This document shows, piece by piece, positions 1 to 5,500 of a DNA stretch of 5,500 bases. The notes under the pieces were generated by a model that saw only the letters and a program-made list of their open reading frames with translations, had not been told where the DNA came from and searched no databases. Position numbers and translations under genes: made by a program. This DNA comes from an uncultured Clostridia bacterium (GTDB taxonomy: Bacteria > Bacillota > Clostridia > Oscillospirales > Ruminococcaceae). The stretch covers positions 1 to 5,500 of the forward strand of contig CAMWRN010000180.1 in the NCBI GenBank assembly GCA_947176675.1, given 5' to 3'. Within the stretch, counting starts at the first letter, position 1, and each line of letters opens with the position of its first letter.

Positions 1-48
1 CCCGAAAATTTCGGATATACACGTTTATATCGGATTGAAAGGAGGTGA
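1..48 (+). CDS. Possible C-terminal tail of an upstream gene (partial)
   Basis: Frame 1 is open from the window edge to a TGA at 46-48 and would encode the tail PENFGYTRLYRIERR. If real, its stop overlaps the Shine-Dalgarno of the ClbS-family gene and leaves 5 bp before that gene's ATG at 54, matching the packing of the rest of the operon. Frame 3 also stops nearby (TGA at 36-38), so the choice of frame is uncertain and the region may equally be an untranslated leader. Fifteen residues are too few to assign a family. Confidence 0.25.
   Translation, partial: PENFGYTRLYRIERR
2..31. promoter_or_regulatory. Two abutting inverted repeats upstream of the ClbS-family gene
   Basis: CCGAAA-A-TTTCGG (2-14) is a perfect 6-bp-arm palindrome with a single central base. 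Abutting it, sharing G14, is GATATA-N6-TATATC (14-31). Dyads of this kind just ahead of an operon's first ribosome binding site can be operators for a dimeric repressor. No clear -35/-10 pair is visible with them, and the region may instead be the coding end of an upstream gene, in which case the symmetry could be chance. A regulatory role is inference. Confidence 0.2.
38..47 (+). promoter_or_regulatory. Ribosome binding site of the ClbS-family gene
   Basis: AAAGGAGGTG is a near-perfect Shine-Dalgarno, with the AGGAGG core at 40-45 and 8 bp from the core to the ATG at 54. It decides the start: the in-frame GTG at 45-47 lies inside the ribosome binding site itself and cannot be the initiator. 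Confidence 0.85.
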
Positions 49-53
49 AAATT

Positions 54-596
54 ATGAGCAGACCAACCACAAAGGACGAGCTGCTGAAAGCGGCGTCTGA
101 AAATTATATTAAGCTGAACGAGCTTATTTCGTCACTTACGGATGAACAGCTTGATACTCCTTTTGACTTTTCGGGAGACGTGAAAAAGAAAGAAGCCCAC
201 TGGGGGCGGGACAAAAATCTTCGGGACGTTCTTATCCACCTTTACGAGTGGCATATGCTGCTCCTGAACTGGGTAGAGGCAAACGAAAACGGAGAAAGCA
301 AGCCGTTTCTTCCCGAACCCTATAACTGGAAGACCTACGGCGAAATGAACGTGAAGCTTTGGGAAAAGCATCAAGGCACGTCCATCGAAGAAGCTAAGGC
401 ATTGGTGGAAAAATCCCACGCCGAAACAATGAAGCTTGCGGAAAAATTTTCAAACGAAGAACTTTTCACAAAAGGATATTTTAAATGGACAGGCGGAAAC
501 GCTCTGGGTTCTTACTTTGTTTCCGACACTTCGAGTCACTACGGCTGGGCAATAAAAAAGCTTAAAGCTCATATAAAAAATTGCAGCGGAAGGTGA
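54..596 (+). CDS. ClbS/DfsB family (DUF1706) four-helix bundle protein
   Basis: A 180-residue soluble protein with no signal peptide or membrane segment. Family features seen: the N-terminal MSRPTTKDELLKAASENY helix, RDVLIHLYEWH (57-67), the Pro/aromatic linker LPEPYNWKTYGEMN (86-99), FSNEELF (132-138), and the C-terminal YGWAIKKLKAH helix (163-173). The fold is expected to be a DinB-like four-helix bundle. The best-known member, E. coli ClbS, hydrolyses the electrophilic cyclopropane of colibactin and protects its producer, but most homologues have no known substrate. Recalling the ClbS sequence from memory, its Tyr55 would face His62 here, so equivalent chemistry should not be assumed. It is the first clear gene of a four-gene operon, 5 bp before the next gene. 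Family assignment is confident; the reaction is unknown. Confidence 0.9.
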   Translation: MSRPTTKDELLKAASENYIKLNELISSLTDEQLDTPFDFSGDVKKKEAHWGRDKNLRDVLIHLYEWHMLLLNWVEANENGESKPFLPEPYNWKTYGEMNVKLWEKHQGTSIEEAKALVEKSHAETMKLAEKFSNEELFTKGYFKWTGGNALGSYFVSDTSSHYGWAIKKLKAHIKNCSGR

Positions 597-601
597 TATT
601 T

Positions 602-1051
602 ATGAATACGGAATTTTCGGAAAAGCTTCCCGCGCTGTGGAAGAAAATAGGTTCTCACGGGGTAATGGTTCTATCGACCTGCGATGAAAACAGGGTCACT
701 TCCCGACCCATGAGCGTGGTGGTTATTGACGGTAAATTTTACTGCCAGACCGATGAAAATTATCTGAAATACAAACAGCTTATGGAGAATGAAAACGCCG
801 CTTTAAGCGTGAAAAATTTTTCGGTAGAGGGTAAGTGCAAAAGTATCGGCAAGCCAATCGACAATGACTTTTTTATAAGGGCAATGAAAAAACATTTTTT
901 GCCTGCGTACATGAACTACTCGAAGCTTGACGCGGAACGTGTCCTTGAATTTACTCCGACGCTTGTTTATTCCTGGAGCTACGAGCTTGCAAAGCCTTAT
1001 ATGGAATACTGGGACCTTGAAAATATGGCATACCGAAAGGAGTACAAATAA
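602..1051 (+). CDS. Pyridoxamine 5'-phosphate oxidase-like flavin-binding split-barrel protein
   Basis: A 149-residue cytosolic protein. The N-terminal helix (KLPALWKKIGSHG, about 8-20) leads into the split-barrel strands: VMVLSTCDENRVTSRPMSVVVIDGK at about 21-45, then FYCQTDENYLKYKQLMEN (47-64) and AALSVKNFSVEGKCKSIGKP (66-85). This resembles the single-domain 'general stress protein 26' branch of the PNPOx-like fold, which usually binds FMN (sometimes F420 or heme). It lacks the length of true PdxH, so vitamin B6 synthesis is unlikely; a redox or reductase role on a small molecule is inferred. The ATG at 602 is chosen because AAGGTG (590-595) sits 6 bp upstream; a TTG at 581 would overlap the preceding gene and lacks a ribosome binding site. 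Its TAA overlaps the next ATG by one base (TAATG), implying translational coupling. Confidence 0.87.
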   Translation: MNTEFSEKLPALWKKIGSHGVMVLSTCDENRVTSRPMSVVVIDGKFYCQTDENYLKYKQLMENENAALSVKNFSVEGKCKSIGKPIDNDFFIRAMKKHFLPAYMNYSKLDAERVLEFTPTLVYSWSYELAKPYMEYWDLENMAYRKEYK

Positions 1052-1452
1052 TGAAAAAAGAACTTGGCATAGCAAGGTGCGGACTTGCCTGCTGCTTATG
1101 CTCCGAAAACGAAAGCTGCGCGGGCTGCCTTGCCGACGGCTGCACAGACAAGGATTGGTGCGAGGTAAGAAAATGCACGACCTCCAAAAGAATCTCCCAC
1201 TGCTTTGAATGTGAAAATGCCGAGAACTGCGGCAAGGGTATTTTGTCAAAGAAGAAGCCGAAAGCCTTTACCGCTTTTGCAAAAAAGTACGGCGAGGAAC
1301 GGCTGCTTGAATGTCTTGAACGCAATGAAAAGAACGGCATTGTATATCACAGGAGCGGTATTGTTGGAGATTATGATGATTTTGACAGCATCACGGAAAT
1401 TTTTGATTTTATAGAAAACGGAAAGGAGACTGTAAAAAATGGAAAAGCTTGA
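1051..1452 (+). CDS. DUF3795 domain-containing Cys-rich protein
   Basis: A 133-residue protein with twelve cysteines in its first 60 residues (10, 14, 15, 17, 23, 26, 31, 37, 42, 51, 54, 60), opening with the DUF3795 signature ARCGLACCLC, followed by CAGCLADGC and CFECENAENC. The spacing strongly suggests zinc or Fe-S coordination. The C-terminal half is charged and helical, with YHRSGIVGDYDDF at 99-111, and contains one more cysteine (88). No signal peptide or membrane helix is seen. The family has no established biochemical role that I know of. Start: AAAGGAG at 1036-1042 is 8 bp from the ATG, which overlaps the previous stop. The end overlaps the following gene by 14 bp. Metal binding is inference from the cysteine pattern; the family call is strong. 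Confidence 0.87.
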   Translation: MKKELGIARCGLACCLCSENESCAGCLADGCTDKDWCEVRKCTTSKRISHCFECENAENCGKGILSKKKPKAFTAFAKKYGEERLLECLERNEKNGIVYHRSGIVGDYDDFDSITEIFDFIENGKETVKNGKA

Positions 1453-2083
1453 TTACAAAAAAGAATACAAAGACTTGTACCGGCCTGCCGAAAAGCCGTC
1501 CCTGATAGACGTCCCCGAAATGGTCTTTATTGCGGTGGACGGTGCGGGTGACCCAAACACCTGTCCCGCATATAAGGAGGCTATGGAAATGCTGTACGGG
1601 CTGTCCTTTGCCATAAAAATGTCCAAAATGGACGGCAGTCAGCCCGAGGGATATTTTGAGTATGTTGTGCCGCCCTTGGAGGGACTTTGGTTTGCTGACG
1701 GTATTTCCTTTGACGGACTGAACATTACTGACAAAAACAAATTCAAGTGGATTTCCATGATACGCCAGCCCGAATTTGTTACGGTGCAGGTCTTTGAAAC
1801 GGCGCGGGAAAAGCTCGCAAAGAAAAAGCCCGCGCTTGATCTTAACAAGGCAAGGCTTATGAAGTATACCGAGGGACTGTGCGTGCAGATAATGCACAAG
1901 GGCGCGTATGACGACGAGCCGAGGAGCATTGAACTGATAAAGAAATTTGCCGCAGAAAACGGATATACCGAAGATTTTTCGGACAGCAGATATCACCACG
2001 AGATATATCTTTCCGATCCGAGAAAGTGCGCTCCCGAACGTCTTCGGACGGTTATCAGACACCCTGTGAAACGGGAGACTTAA
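1439..2083 (+). CDS. GyrI-like small-molecule-binding domain protein
   Basis: A 214-residue stand-alone GyrI-like (SHS2/BacR effector-binding fold) protein. Seen: an N-terminal YKKEYKDLYRPAEKPSLIDVP lead-in (6-26), FIAVDGAGDPN (30-40), YKEAMEMLYGLSFAIKM (45-61), EGYFEYVVPPLEGLW (70-84), FKWISMIRQPEFVT (102-115), CVQIMHKGAYDDEP (148-161) and the family's HEIYLSDPRK near the C-terminus (187-196). There is no DNA-binding domain, so it is not a MerR/AraC regulator. Known: some stand-alone GyrI-like proteins hydrolyse the cyclopropane of CC-1065/yatakemycin-type alkylators. Glu188 of HEIY is a plausible acid/base residue by analogy, which is inference. AAAGGAG (1422-1428) lies 10 bp from the ATG, inside the preceding gene's 3' end. 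Last gene of the operon; its stop is 3 bp from the convergent gerAC stop. Confidence 0.92.
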   Translation: MEKLDYKKEYKDLYRPAEKPSLIDVPEMVFIAVDGAGDPNTCPAYKEAMEMLYGLSFAIKMSKMDGSQPEGYFEYVVPPLEGLWFADGISFDGLNITDKNKFKWISMIRQPEFVTVQVFETAREKLAKKKPALDLNKARLMKYTEGLCVQIMHKGAYDDEPRSIELIKKFAAENGYTEDFSDSRYHHEIYLSDPRKCAPERLRTVIRHPVKRET

Positions 2084-2090
2084 CCGTTAA
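2080..2090. other. Convergent junction: 11-bp palindrome holding both stop codons
   Basis: The GyrI-like gene ends with TAA (2081-2083) and gerAC with TAA on the other strand (2089-2087), separated by only CCG. The two stops lie inside the palindrome TTAAC-C-GTTAA. A one-base loop cannot form a stable RNA hairpin, there is no GC-rich stem followed by a T-tract on either side, and flanking TTATC/GATAA arms (2052-2056 and 2093-2097) are short and far apart. No intrinsic terminator can be supported here. Confidence 0.7.
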
Positions 2091-3166
2091 TGGATAATCC
2101 TGTCGGAAACGCTTACGCTGAGGGAACTGTCCACGAGATAGCTTTCAGCGTTTTCGTTATACCTTTCATAGAAATCGGGGCAGTCTCTTCGCACAAGCTT
2201 TTTTATACCGTAAATGTCGCAGGAATTATACCAAACTGCCGACGAGAACGCGCTTATGCAGGAATCCCGAATACTTTCCCGCACTGCTTGTTCGATAAGC
2301 GTTTCCTTTATTTCATCGGGATTTTCCGATATATATATCTTCAGCCTTACGTCTGCGGATACAGTGAGTACGCCCGCGGATTCCTCAGCTTTCAGACAGG
2401 TCTTTGCGCCTGTTATAAAGACCGTCGCCCTTTTGCCGTCCACCGTTACGGGGACGGTTATTTTGTCTCCGCTTTCAAATGAGTTCAGCAAAAGCTTTGC
2501 CCCCACTGCGTCCTCTTCGGGAAGATATCCCGCTGTACCGTTTTTTCGCGCAAATGTCAAACCGTCAAAGCTTACAGTTTCATTTTCCGCTCTTACTATC
2601 GGCAGAGCCGCCGCGCAGTCCAGTACGCCTGTATCGGCTGCAAGACTTGCTGCCGAGGTGTAGACCGTTTTTCCCTGAGCCGCAGTCATGGACATAATGG
2701 TCATAAGCTGCTCGGCGGAGTAAGAACCGTCCTTTAAAAGCGTTTCCGTAACGGCGGCAGGGTCGTCGGAATAAGCTACGGGACAGGAGGGAGAAACACT
2801 TCCGTCCAGAAACAATGCAAGCTCATCGGAGGGATTTTCAATTCCGCCGCCGATTATCAGCATTTTAATATGTCCCAGAAAAATTTTCTTTCCCGCGGCG
2901 ATTTCCGCGTCCGCAAGTGCGGATTGGACTGTCGCGCCGCTTCCGCTTACGGAAACGCTGTTCGCCTTGCTTACATCCGGTTCGGGAGAACCGCTTTCCG
3001 ACTTGTAGAGCTGTAAGCTCACCGTATAGATACCATCGCGGCATTCCAGTCCCATAAGCTGGACAAAAGCCCGTTCACCGACCTCTGTTCCTCCGAAGCA
3101 GCCTGTGAGAAAAACGGTCGTCAGGATGGCTGCGGCAAGGTACAGTTTGGGTTTTATTTTTTTCAT
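2087..3166 (-). CDS. gerAC: Ger(x)C family spore germination lipoprotein (GerAC-type)
   Basis: The C subunit of a nutrient germinant receptor, anchored to the outer face of the spore inner membrane. The 359-residue protein begins with a lipoprotein signal peptide: KKIKPK, a hydrophobic stretch 8-20, and lipobox LTGC with acylated Cys23. Then come the N-terminal Ger(x)C motifs ERAFVQLMGLE (31-41) and GKKIFLGHIKMLIIG (92-106), the middle FDGLTFARKNGTAGYLPEED (200-219), and the C-terminal helical domain with CDIYGIKKLVRRDCP (316-330). Length is slightly below the usual 370-400. Seven cysteines besides Cys23 are unusual for an extracytoplasmic protein. The ATG at 3166 overlaps the gerAB stop as ATGA. 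A purine-rich AGAGGGGGA sits rather far upstream (about 12 bp), so translation is probably coupled to gerAB. An upstream in-frame start (3259) would put about 31 residues before the signal peptide and is rejected. The symbol denotes the paralogue class, not a specific gerA/gerB/gerK system. Confidence 0.93.
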   Translation of the reverse strand: MKKIKPKLYLAAAILTTVFLTGCFGGTEVGERAFVQLMGLECRDGIYTVSLQLYKSESGSPEPDVSKANSVSVSGSGATVQSALADAEIAAGKKIFLGHIKMLIIGGGIENPSDELALFLDGSVSPSCPVAYSDDPAAVTETLLKDGSYSAEQLMTIMSMTAAQGKTVYTSAASLAADTGVLDCAAALPIVRAENETVSFDGLTFARKNGTAGYLPEEDAVGAKLLLNSFESGDKITVPVTVDGKRATVFITGAKTCLKAEESAGVLTVSADVRLKIYISENPDEIKETLIEQAVRESIRDSCISAFSSAVWYNSCDIYGIKKLVRRDCPDFYERYNENAESYLVDSSLSVSVSDRIIH

Positions 3167-4308
3167 GCTCTTGATTTTTCCCCCTCTCTTTTTCCTGAAG
3201 CAAGCAGAGCTGCAAGCGGTATTATTCCCGCCAAAAGAATTACTGTCCAGCCCGAGCACATAAGTCCGTAAAGCTTAGCAAAGGACATTTCCGTGACAGT
3301 GACCGCAAAAAGTATGCCGAACACAAGCACTGCCGACAGAGCAGTCCTGTACCGCATTTTCGGAAATACTTCCCCGAAAAGTTCTGCGGAGATGTGAAGG
3401 AAAAACGATACGTTCAGCACCGCCGTGACCGTCCATACGATAAGGTAAAGAGAGTCTCCACGCTGAATAAAACGTTCTCCGCCGAATGTTCCGAGGGCGA
3501 GGAACGGGTAATCCGTAAGAGCGGCGAAGTCTCCCAGCACTGCGGCGATAAGCAGCATTACCGTTTCGGCAAGCACAAGCTTTGAAGCTAAAAGTCCGTA
3601 GACGCCGCACCGTAAATTCCCATGTTTTTTTACATCGGAAACGGTTTGCTCCGAAGAACGGATCTGTTCTTTGGAACGGACCTGTTTCCTGGAGCGGACA
3701 CGCCCCGCAAGGAAAGCTGCGGCGCATATCTCGCCGTTACGTGAAAGATCCTCAATGACCGCGCGGAAAAGTCCGTTTGACTCTATGGGGTCGAAGTACA
3801 GATTCGCGGCGTCGATCTCCCTTGCCGAAGAAAAGCTCATGGCTATAAGCGTTATGATAAATATCCAGAACAGCAGCACCGCGCTTCGTCCGAGAGCCTC
3901 AGTGCCGAGACAGGCGCAGTACACGCATATTATCAGTATAACGCCTATCCACAGCAGGCTGTCCGCATAAGGAAAAAAACGCGCGCTTAAAAAGCTCTGG
4001 AAATGCAGCAGACTGTTTACCGTGTAGAACAGGAAAAACAGCAGATACAGCGCGGCGGCTATTATACCGCACGCTTTATTTTTTTCAATAAGAACTCCTG
4101 TCGCACTTTTTTTCAATATTACTACGGGTATAAGCAGCACCGCTTGGACAGCTGTCGAAACAGCGGCGGCTGTCAGCCTCAGAGAGAGTCCCTCTTCGCC
4201 GCCTGCAAAGCCGGCGAACGGCACGAAGGTCATCAGGGTAAAGACCCTGCACATGAACAGCAGGAGCAGGAACTGTCCCCAGCCGATATAGTGTTTTGTT
4301 TGTTCCAT
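3163..4308 (-). CDS. gerAB: GerAB-type spore germination permease subunit (APC superfamily)
   Basis: The B subunit of the germinant receptor, an integral inner-membrane protein of the GerAB/ArcD/ProY amino-acid-permease-like family thought to bind the germinant. Its 381 residues show about ten hydrophobic segments: roughly 11-33, 45-65, 80-101, 117-136, 142-161, 180-202 (broken, amphipathic), 235-262, 283-305, 320-340 and 346-370. The N-terminal IGWGQFLLLLFMCRVFTL (8-25) matches the family. A hydrophilic loop (203-232) carries three hexapeptide repeats (204-221), annotated separately. Start: AAAGGCGGA ends 6 bp before the ATG at 4308-4306, and the gene follows gerAA by 22 bp. Its TGA overlaps the gerAC start. 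The germinant cannot be read from the sequence. Slightly longer than the commonest GerAB length, mostly because of the loop. Confidence 0.93.
   Translation of the reverse strand: MEQTKHYIGWGQFLLLLFMCRVFTLMTFVPFAGFAGGEEGLSLRLTAAAVSTAVQAVLLIPVVILKKSATGVLIEKNKACGIIAAALYLLFFLFYTVNSLLHFQSFLSARFFPYADSLLWIGVILIICVYCACLGTEALGRSAVLLFWIFIITLIAMSFSSAREIDAANLYFDPIESNGLFRAVIEDLSRNGEICAAAFLAGRVRSRKQVRSKEQIRSSEQTVSDVKKHGNLRCGVYGLLASKLVLAETVMLLIAAVLGDFAALTDYPFLALGTFGGERFIQRGDSLYLIVWTVTAVLNVSFFLHISAELFGEVFPKMRYRTALSAVLVFGILFAVTVTEMSFAKLYGLMCSGWTVILLAGIIPLAALLASGKREGEKSRA
3647..3700. repeat. Three imperfect 18-bp tandem repeats inside gerAB
   Basis: Plus-strand units are TGCTCCGAAGAACGGATC (3647-3664), TGTTCTTTGGAACGGACC (3665-3682) and TGTTTCCTGGAGCGGACA (3683-3700). 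On the coding strand they encode VRSRKQ, VRSKEQ and IRSSEQ (residues 204-221 of the GerAB-type protein), so the reading frame is preserved. The copies have diverged mostly in ways that keep the (V/I)-R-S-x-x-Q pattern. The repeat lies in a charged inter-helix loop, so it probably arose by in-frame duplication. Confidence 0.8.
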
Positions 4309-4315
4309 AAAAAAT

Positions 4316-4324
4316 CCGCCTTTC
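4316..4324 (-). promoter_or_regulatory. Ribosome binding site of gerAB
   Basis: The coding-strand sequence GAAAGGCGGA, around 4315-4324, is a good Shine-Dalgarno with 6-7 bp to the ATG at 4308. It occupies most of the 22-bp gap between the gerAA stop (TAG, 4333-4331) and gerAB, leaving no room for a separate promoter. Confidence 0.7.
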
Positions 4325-4330
4325 TTGCTG

Positions 4331-5500
4331 CTAATCCATTTCTACACCGTGAAGCCTTTCAACGCTTGCATGTCCCTTTGCCATTCTGGGAAAGCCTATT
4401 CTTGTCAGCACGTCGCGCATGGCTTTAGGTGTAAACGGCGACAGCGGAGACATCACAGGCGCGCCGTGGTTTTCCAGAGAGCAGATATTCACCAGCGCAG
4501 CCGCTGCTAAAAGCGATATTCCGTACAACCCGCTTATCCCTCCGGCGATGACGGCGATAAATCTTAGCATGGTTATCTGCTGGTTAAGGCTGGGTATCAC
4601 AAAGGAAGCTGTTACCGAAATTGCGCAGGCAAGCAGCAACGGGTTGGAGATTATTCCCGCTGAGACCGCCGCGTCGCCGATAATAAGACCTCCCACTATC
4701 GAGACCGCTCCTCCAACGCTTTTCGGCAGGCGCACTCCCGCTTCGCGGATTATCTCGTAGAAAAGCAGCACGATAAACGCTTCTGCGGCAATGGGCAGAG
4801 GAGCGGTCTGTTCCGCGGAAGCAAGAGTCATCAGCAGCGTGTGATTGAAAAGTTCGGGGTGGAACGTTGCCACAGCCACATACACCGCAGGGAGAAATAC
4901 TGCCAGAAAAAAGGAAAGATACCGTATCCACCGTATCAGAAAAGCATAGAACGGACGGAAGTTGTAGTCGTCAAGAGTCTGGAAATTCTCGATAAAAAGC
5001 GCGGGACACACAAGCGCAAAGGGCGTGCCCTCAATAAGGATACCTATGCGCCCCTCCAGAATTTTCGCGCAGAAAACATCCGGACGCTCGGTCACGGACA
5101 CTCCCGAAAAAAGCGCGGGTCTGGGATTTTCCATAAACGGTTCAACATAGCCGCTGCCTAAAATGCTTTCGAGGGGAAGCGCTTCAAGCTTTTTCCGTAT
5201 TTTTTTCACCAGCTTCATGGGAACGCGGTCGGTCATGTAGGCAATGATAACGTCCACCTTGCTGACGTCGGTGACGGGAAAAAGCTCGAACCGAAGCAGG
5301 GGGGATTTTATCCTCCTGCGCACAAGGGACATATTGGTACGCACCGTTTCCACAAAGCCCTCGTGGGAGCCTCGGATATTTCCCTCGGAAGATGGCTCGC
5401 TTATTCCGCGGGTCTCATAGCCCTGAACTCCGAATGCAAAGGCTTGGGAGCAGCCGTCTATGAGAAGCACCGCAAAGCCGCTCATCAGACGGTGTATAAC
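4331..5500 (-). CDS. gerAA: GerAA/SpoVAF-type spore germination protein, A subunit (N-terminus off window)
   Basis: The A subunit of the germinant receptor, a membrane protein with a large soluble N-terminal domain; 389 residues are visible. The frame stays open through the right edge (VIHRL precedes MSGFAVLLIDG), so the ATG at 5485 is internal, and roughly the first 100 residues are missing compared with the usual length near 480-500. Family motifs in order: GFAVLLIDG, SHEGFVETVRTNMSLVRRRI, the VSVTERPD signature, EGRIGILIEGTPFALVCPALF, DDYNFRPFYA, then the hydrophobic C-terminal region with IRWIRYLSFFLAVFLPAVYV, PIAAEAFIVLLFYEIIREAG, RLPKSVGGAVSIVGGLIIGD and the closing SPLSPFTPKAMRDVLTR. 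GerAA proteins are thought to oligomerise into an ion channel opened when the B subunit binds germinant. It is the first visible gene of the ABC operon; the promoter (sigma-G expected) lies outside the window. Confidence 0.96.
   Translation of the reverse strand, partial: VIHRLMSGFAVLLIDGCSQAFAFGVQGYETRGISEPSSEGNIRGSHEGFVETVRTNMSLVRRRIKSPLLRFELFPVTDVSKVDVIIAYMTDRVPMKLVKKIRKKLEALPLESILGSGYVEPFMENPRPALFSGVSVTERPDVFCAKILEGRIGILIEGTPFALVCPALFIENFQTLDDYNFRPFYAFLIRWIRYLSFFLAVFLPAVYVAVATFHPELFNHTLLMTLASAEQTAPLPIAAEAFIVLLFYEIIREAGVRLPKSVGGAVSIVGGLIIGDAAVSAGIISNPLLLACAISVTASFVIPSLNQQITMLRFIAVIAGGISGLYGISLLAAAALVNICSLENHGAPVMSPLSPFTPKAMRDVLTRIGFPRMAKGHASVERLHGVEMD

Noticed and set aside
45..53. GTG start for the ClbS-family gene, three codons upstream of the ATG
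   Set aside because: The GTG is part of the Shine-Dalgarno AAAGGAGGTG; the ATG at 54 has ideal spacing.
803..1340. Minus-strand open frames opposite the split-barrel and DUF3795 genes
   Set aside because: They have low-complexity Arg/Ser/Phe-rich translations with no family resemblance, and they overlap well-supported plus-strand genes.
1409..2062. Long minus-strand open frame opposite the GyrI-like gene
   Set aside because: It lies wholly antisense to a gene with clear family motifs, shows no recognisable domain, and is explained by the composition of the real gene.
2052..2097. Possible terminator stem from TTATC and GATAA arms around the convergent junction
   Set aside because: Arms are only 5 bp and AT-rich, the loop is 36 nt, and there is no T-tract on either side.
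3167..3259. N-terminal extension of the GerAC-type gene to 3259
   Set aside because: It would bury the lipoprotein signal peptide about 31 residues into the protein and overlap gerAB by nearly 100 bp; the ATGA overlap at 3166 is the normal arrangement.
4003..4760. Plus-strand open frames opposite gerAB and gerAA
   Set aside because: They are shadows of the germination genes, with no credible domains and no ribosome binding sites matched to their starts.
350..5200. Frequent AAGCTT words throughout the window
   Set aside because: These follow from Lys-Leu dipeptides written AAG/AAA-CTT and similar codon preferences on both strands; spacing is irregular and no repeat unit surrounds them.
5483..5485. 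ATG at 5485 as the true start of gerAA
   Set aside because: The frame is open to the window edge, and the protein would begin in the middle of a conserved GerA motif, so the gene is cut by the window, not truncated.

Overview
The window looks like chromosomal DNA from an endospore-forming Bacillota, most likely class Clostridia and perhaps a Ruminococcus/Oscillospiraceae-type gut anaerobe. The support is a three-gene spore germinant-receptor operon, strong AGGAGG-type ribosome binding sites, and tightly packed genes of middling GC. The genus is inference only. There is no RNA gene, CRISPR array, insertion sequence or phage signature, and no gene-free stretch over 300 bases.

Left part, plus strand (54-2083): four small cytosolic proteins in one compact unit. 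They are a ClbS/DfsB-family (DUF1706) four-helix-bundle protein, a pyridoxamine 5'-phosphate oxidase-like split-barrel flavoprotein, a Cys-rich DUF3795 protein, and a GyrI-like small-molecule-binding protein. Junctions are 5 bp apart, overlapping by 1 bp (TAATG), and overlapping by 14 bp, each with its own Shine-Dalgarno, so they are almost certainly cotranscribed. The ClbS and GyrI-like families are unrelated, yet each has members known to hydrolyse cyclopropane warheads of DNA-alkylating natural products. The operon could therefore be a small-molecule or genotoxin protection cassette. That is the most interesting hypothesis here, but substrate and function are unproven. The first 53 bases may hold the tail of a further upstream gene.

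Right part, minus strand (5500 down to 2087): a gerA-type operon in the canonical order A-B-C. gerAA (N-terminus beyond the right edge), gerAB (APC-superfamily permease subunit) and gerAC (lipoprotein) together form an inner-membrane germinant receptor of the spore. gerAA and gerAB are 22 bp apart; gerAB and gerAC overlap by 4 bp (ATGA). Its promoter, expected to be forespore-specific (sigma-G), would lie upstream of gerAA, outside the window. gerAB carries a three-copy 18-bp in-frame repeat in a hydrophilic loop.

The two operons converge with only 3 bp between stop codons, and no intrinsic terminator is visible there, so their transcripts probably run into each other.
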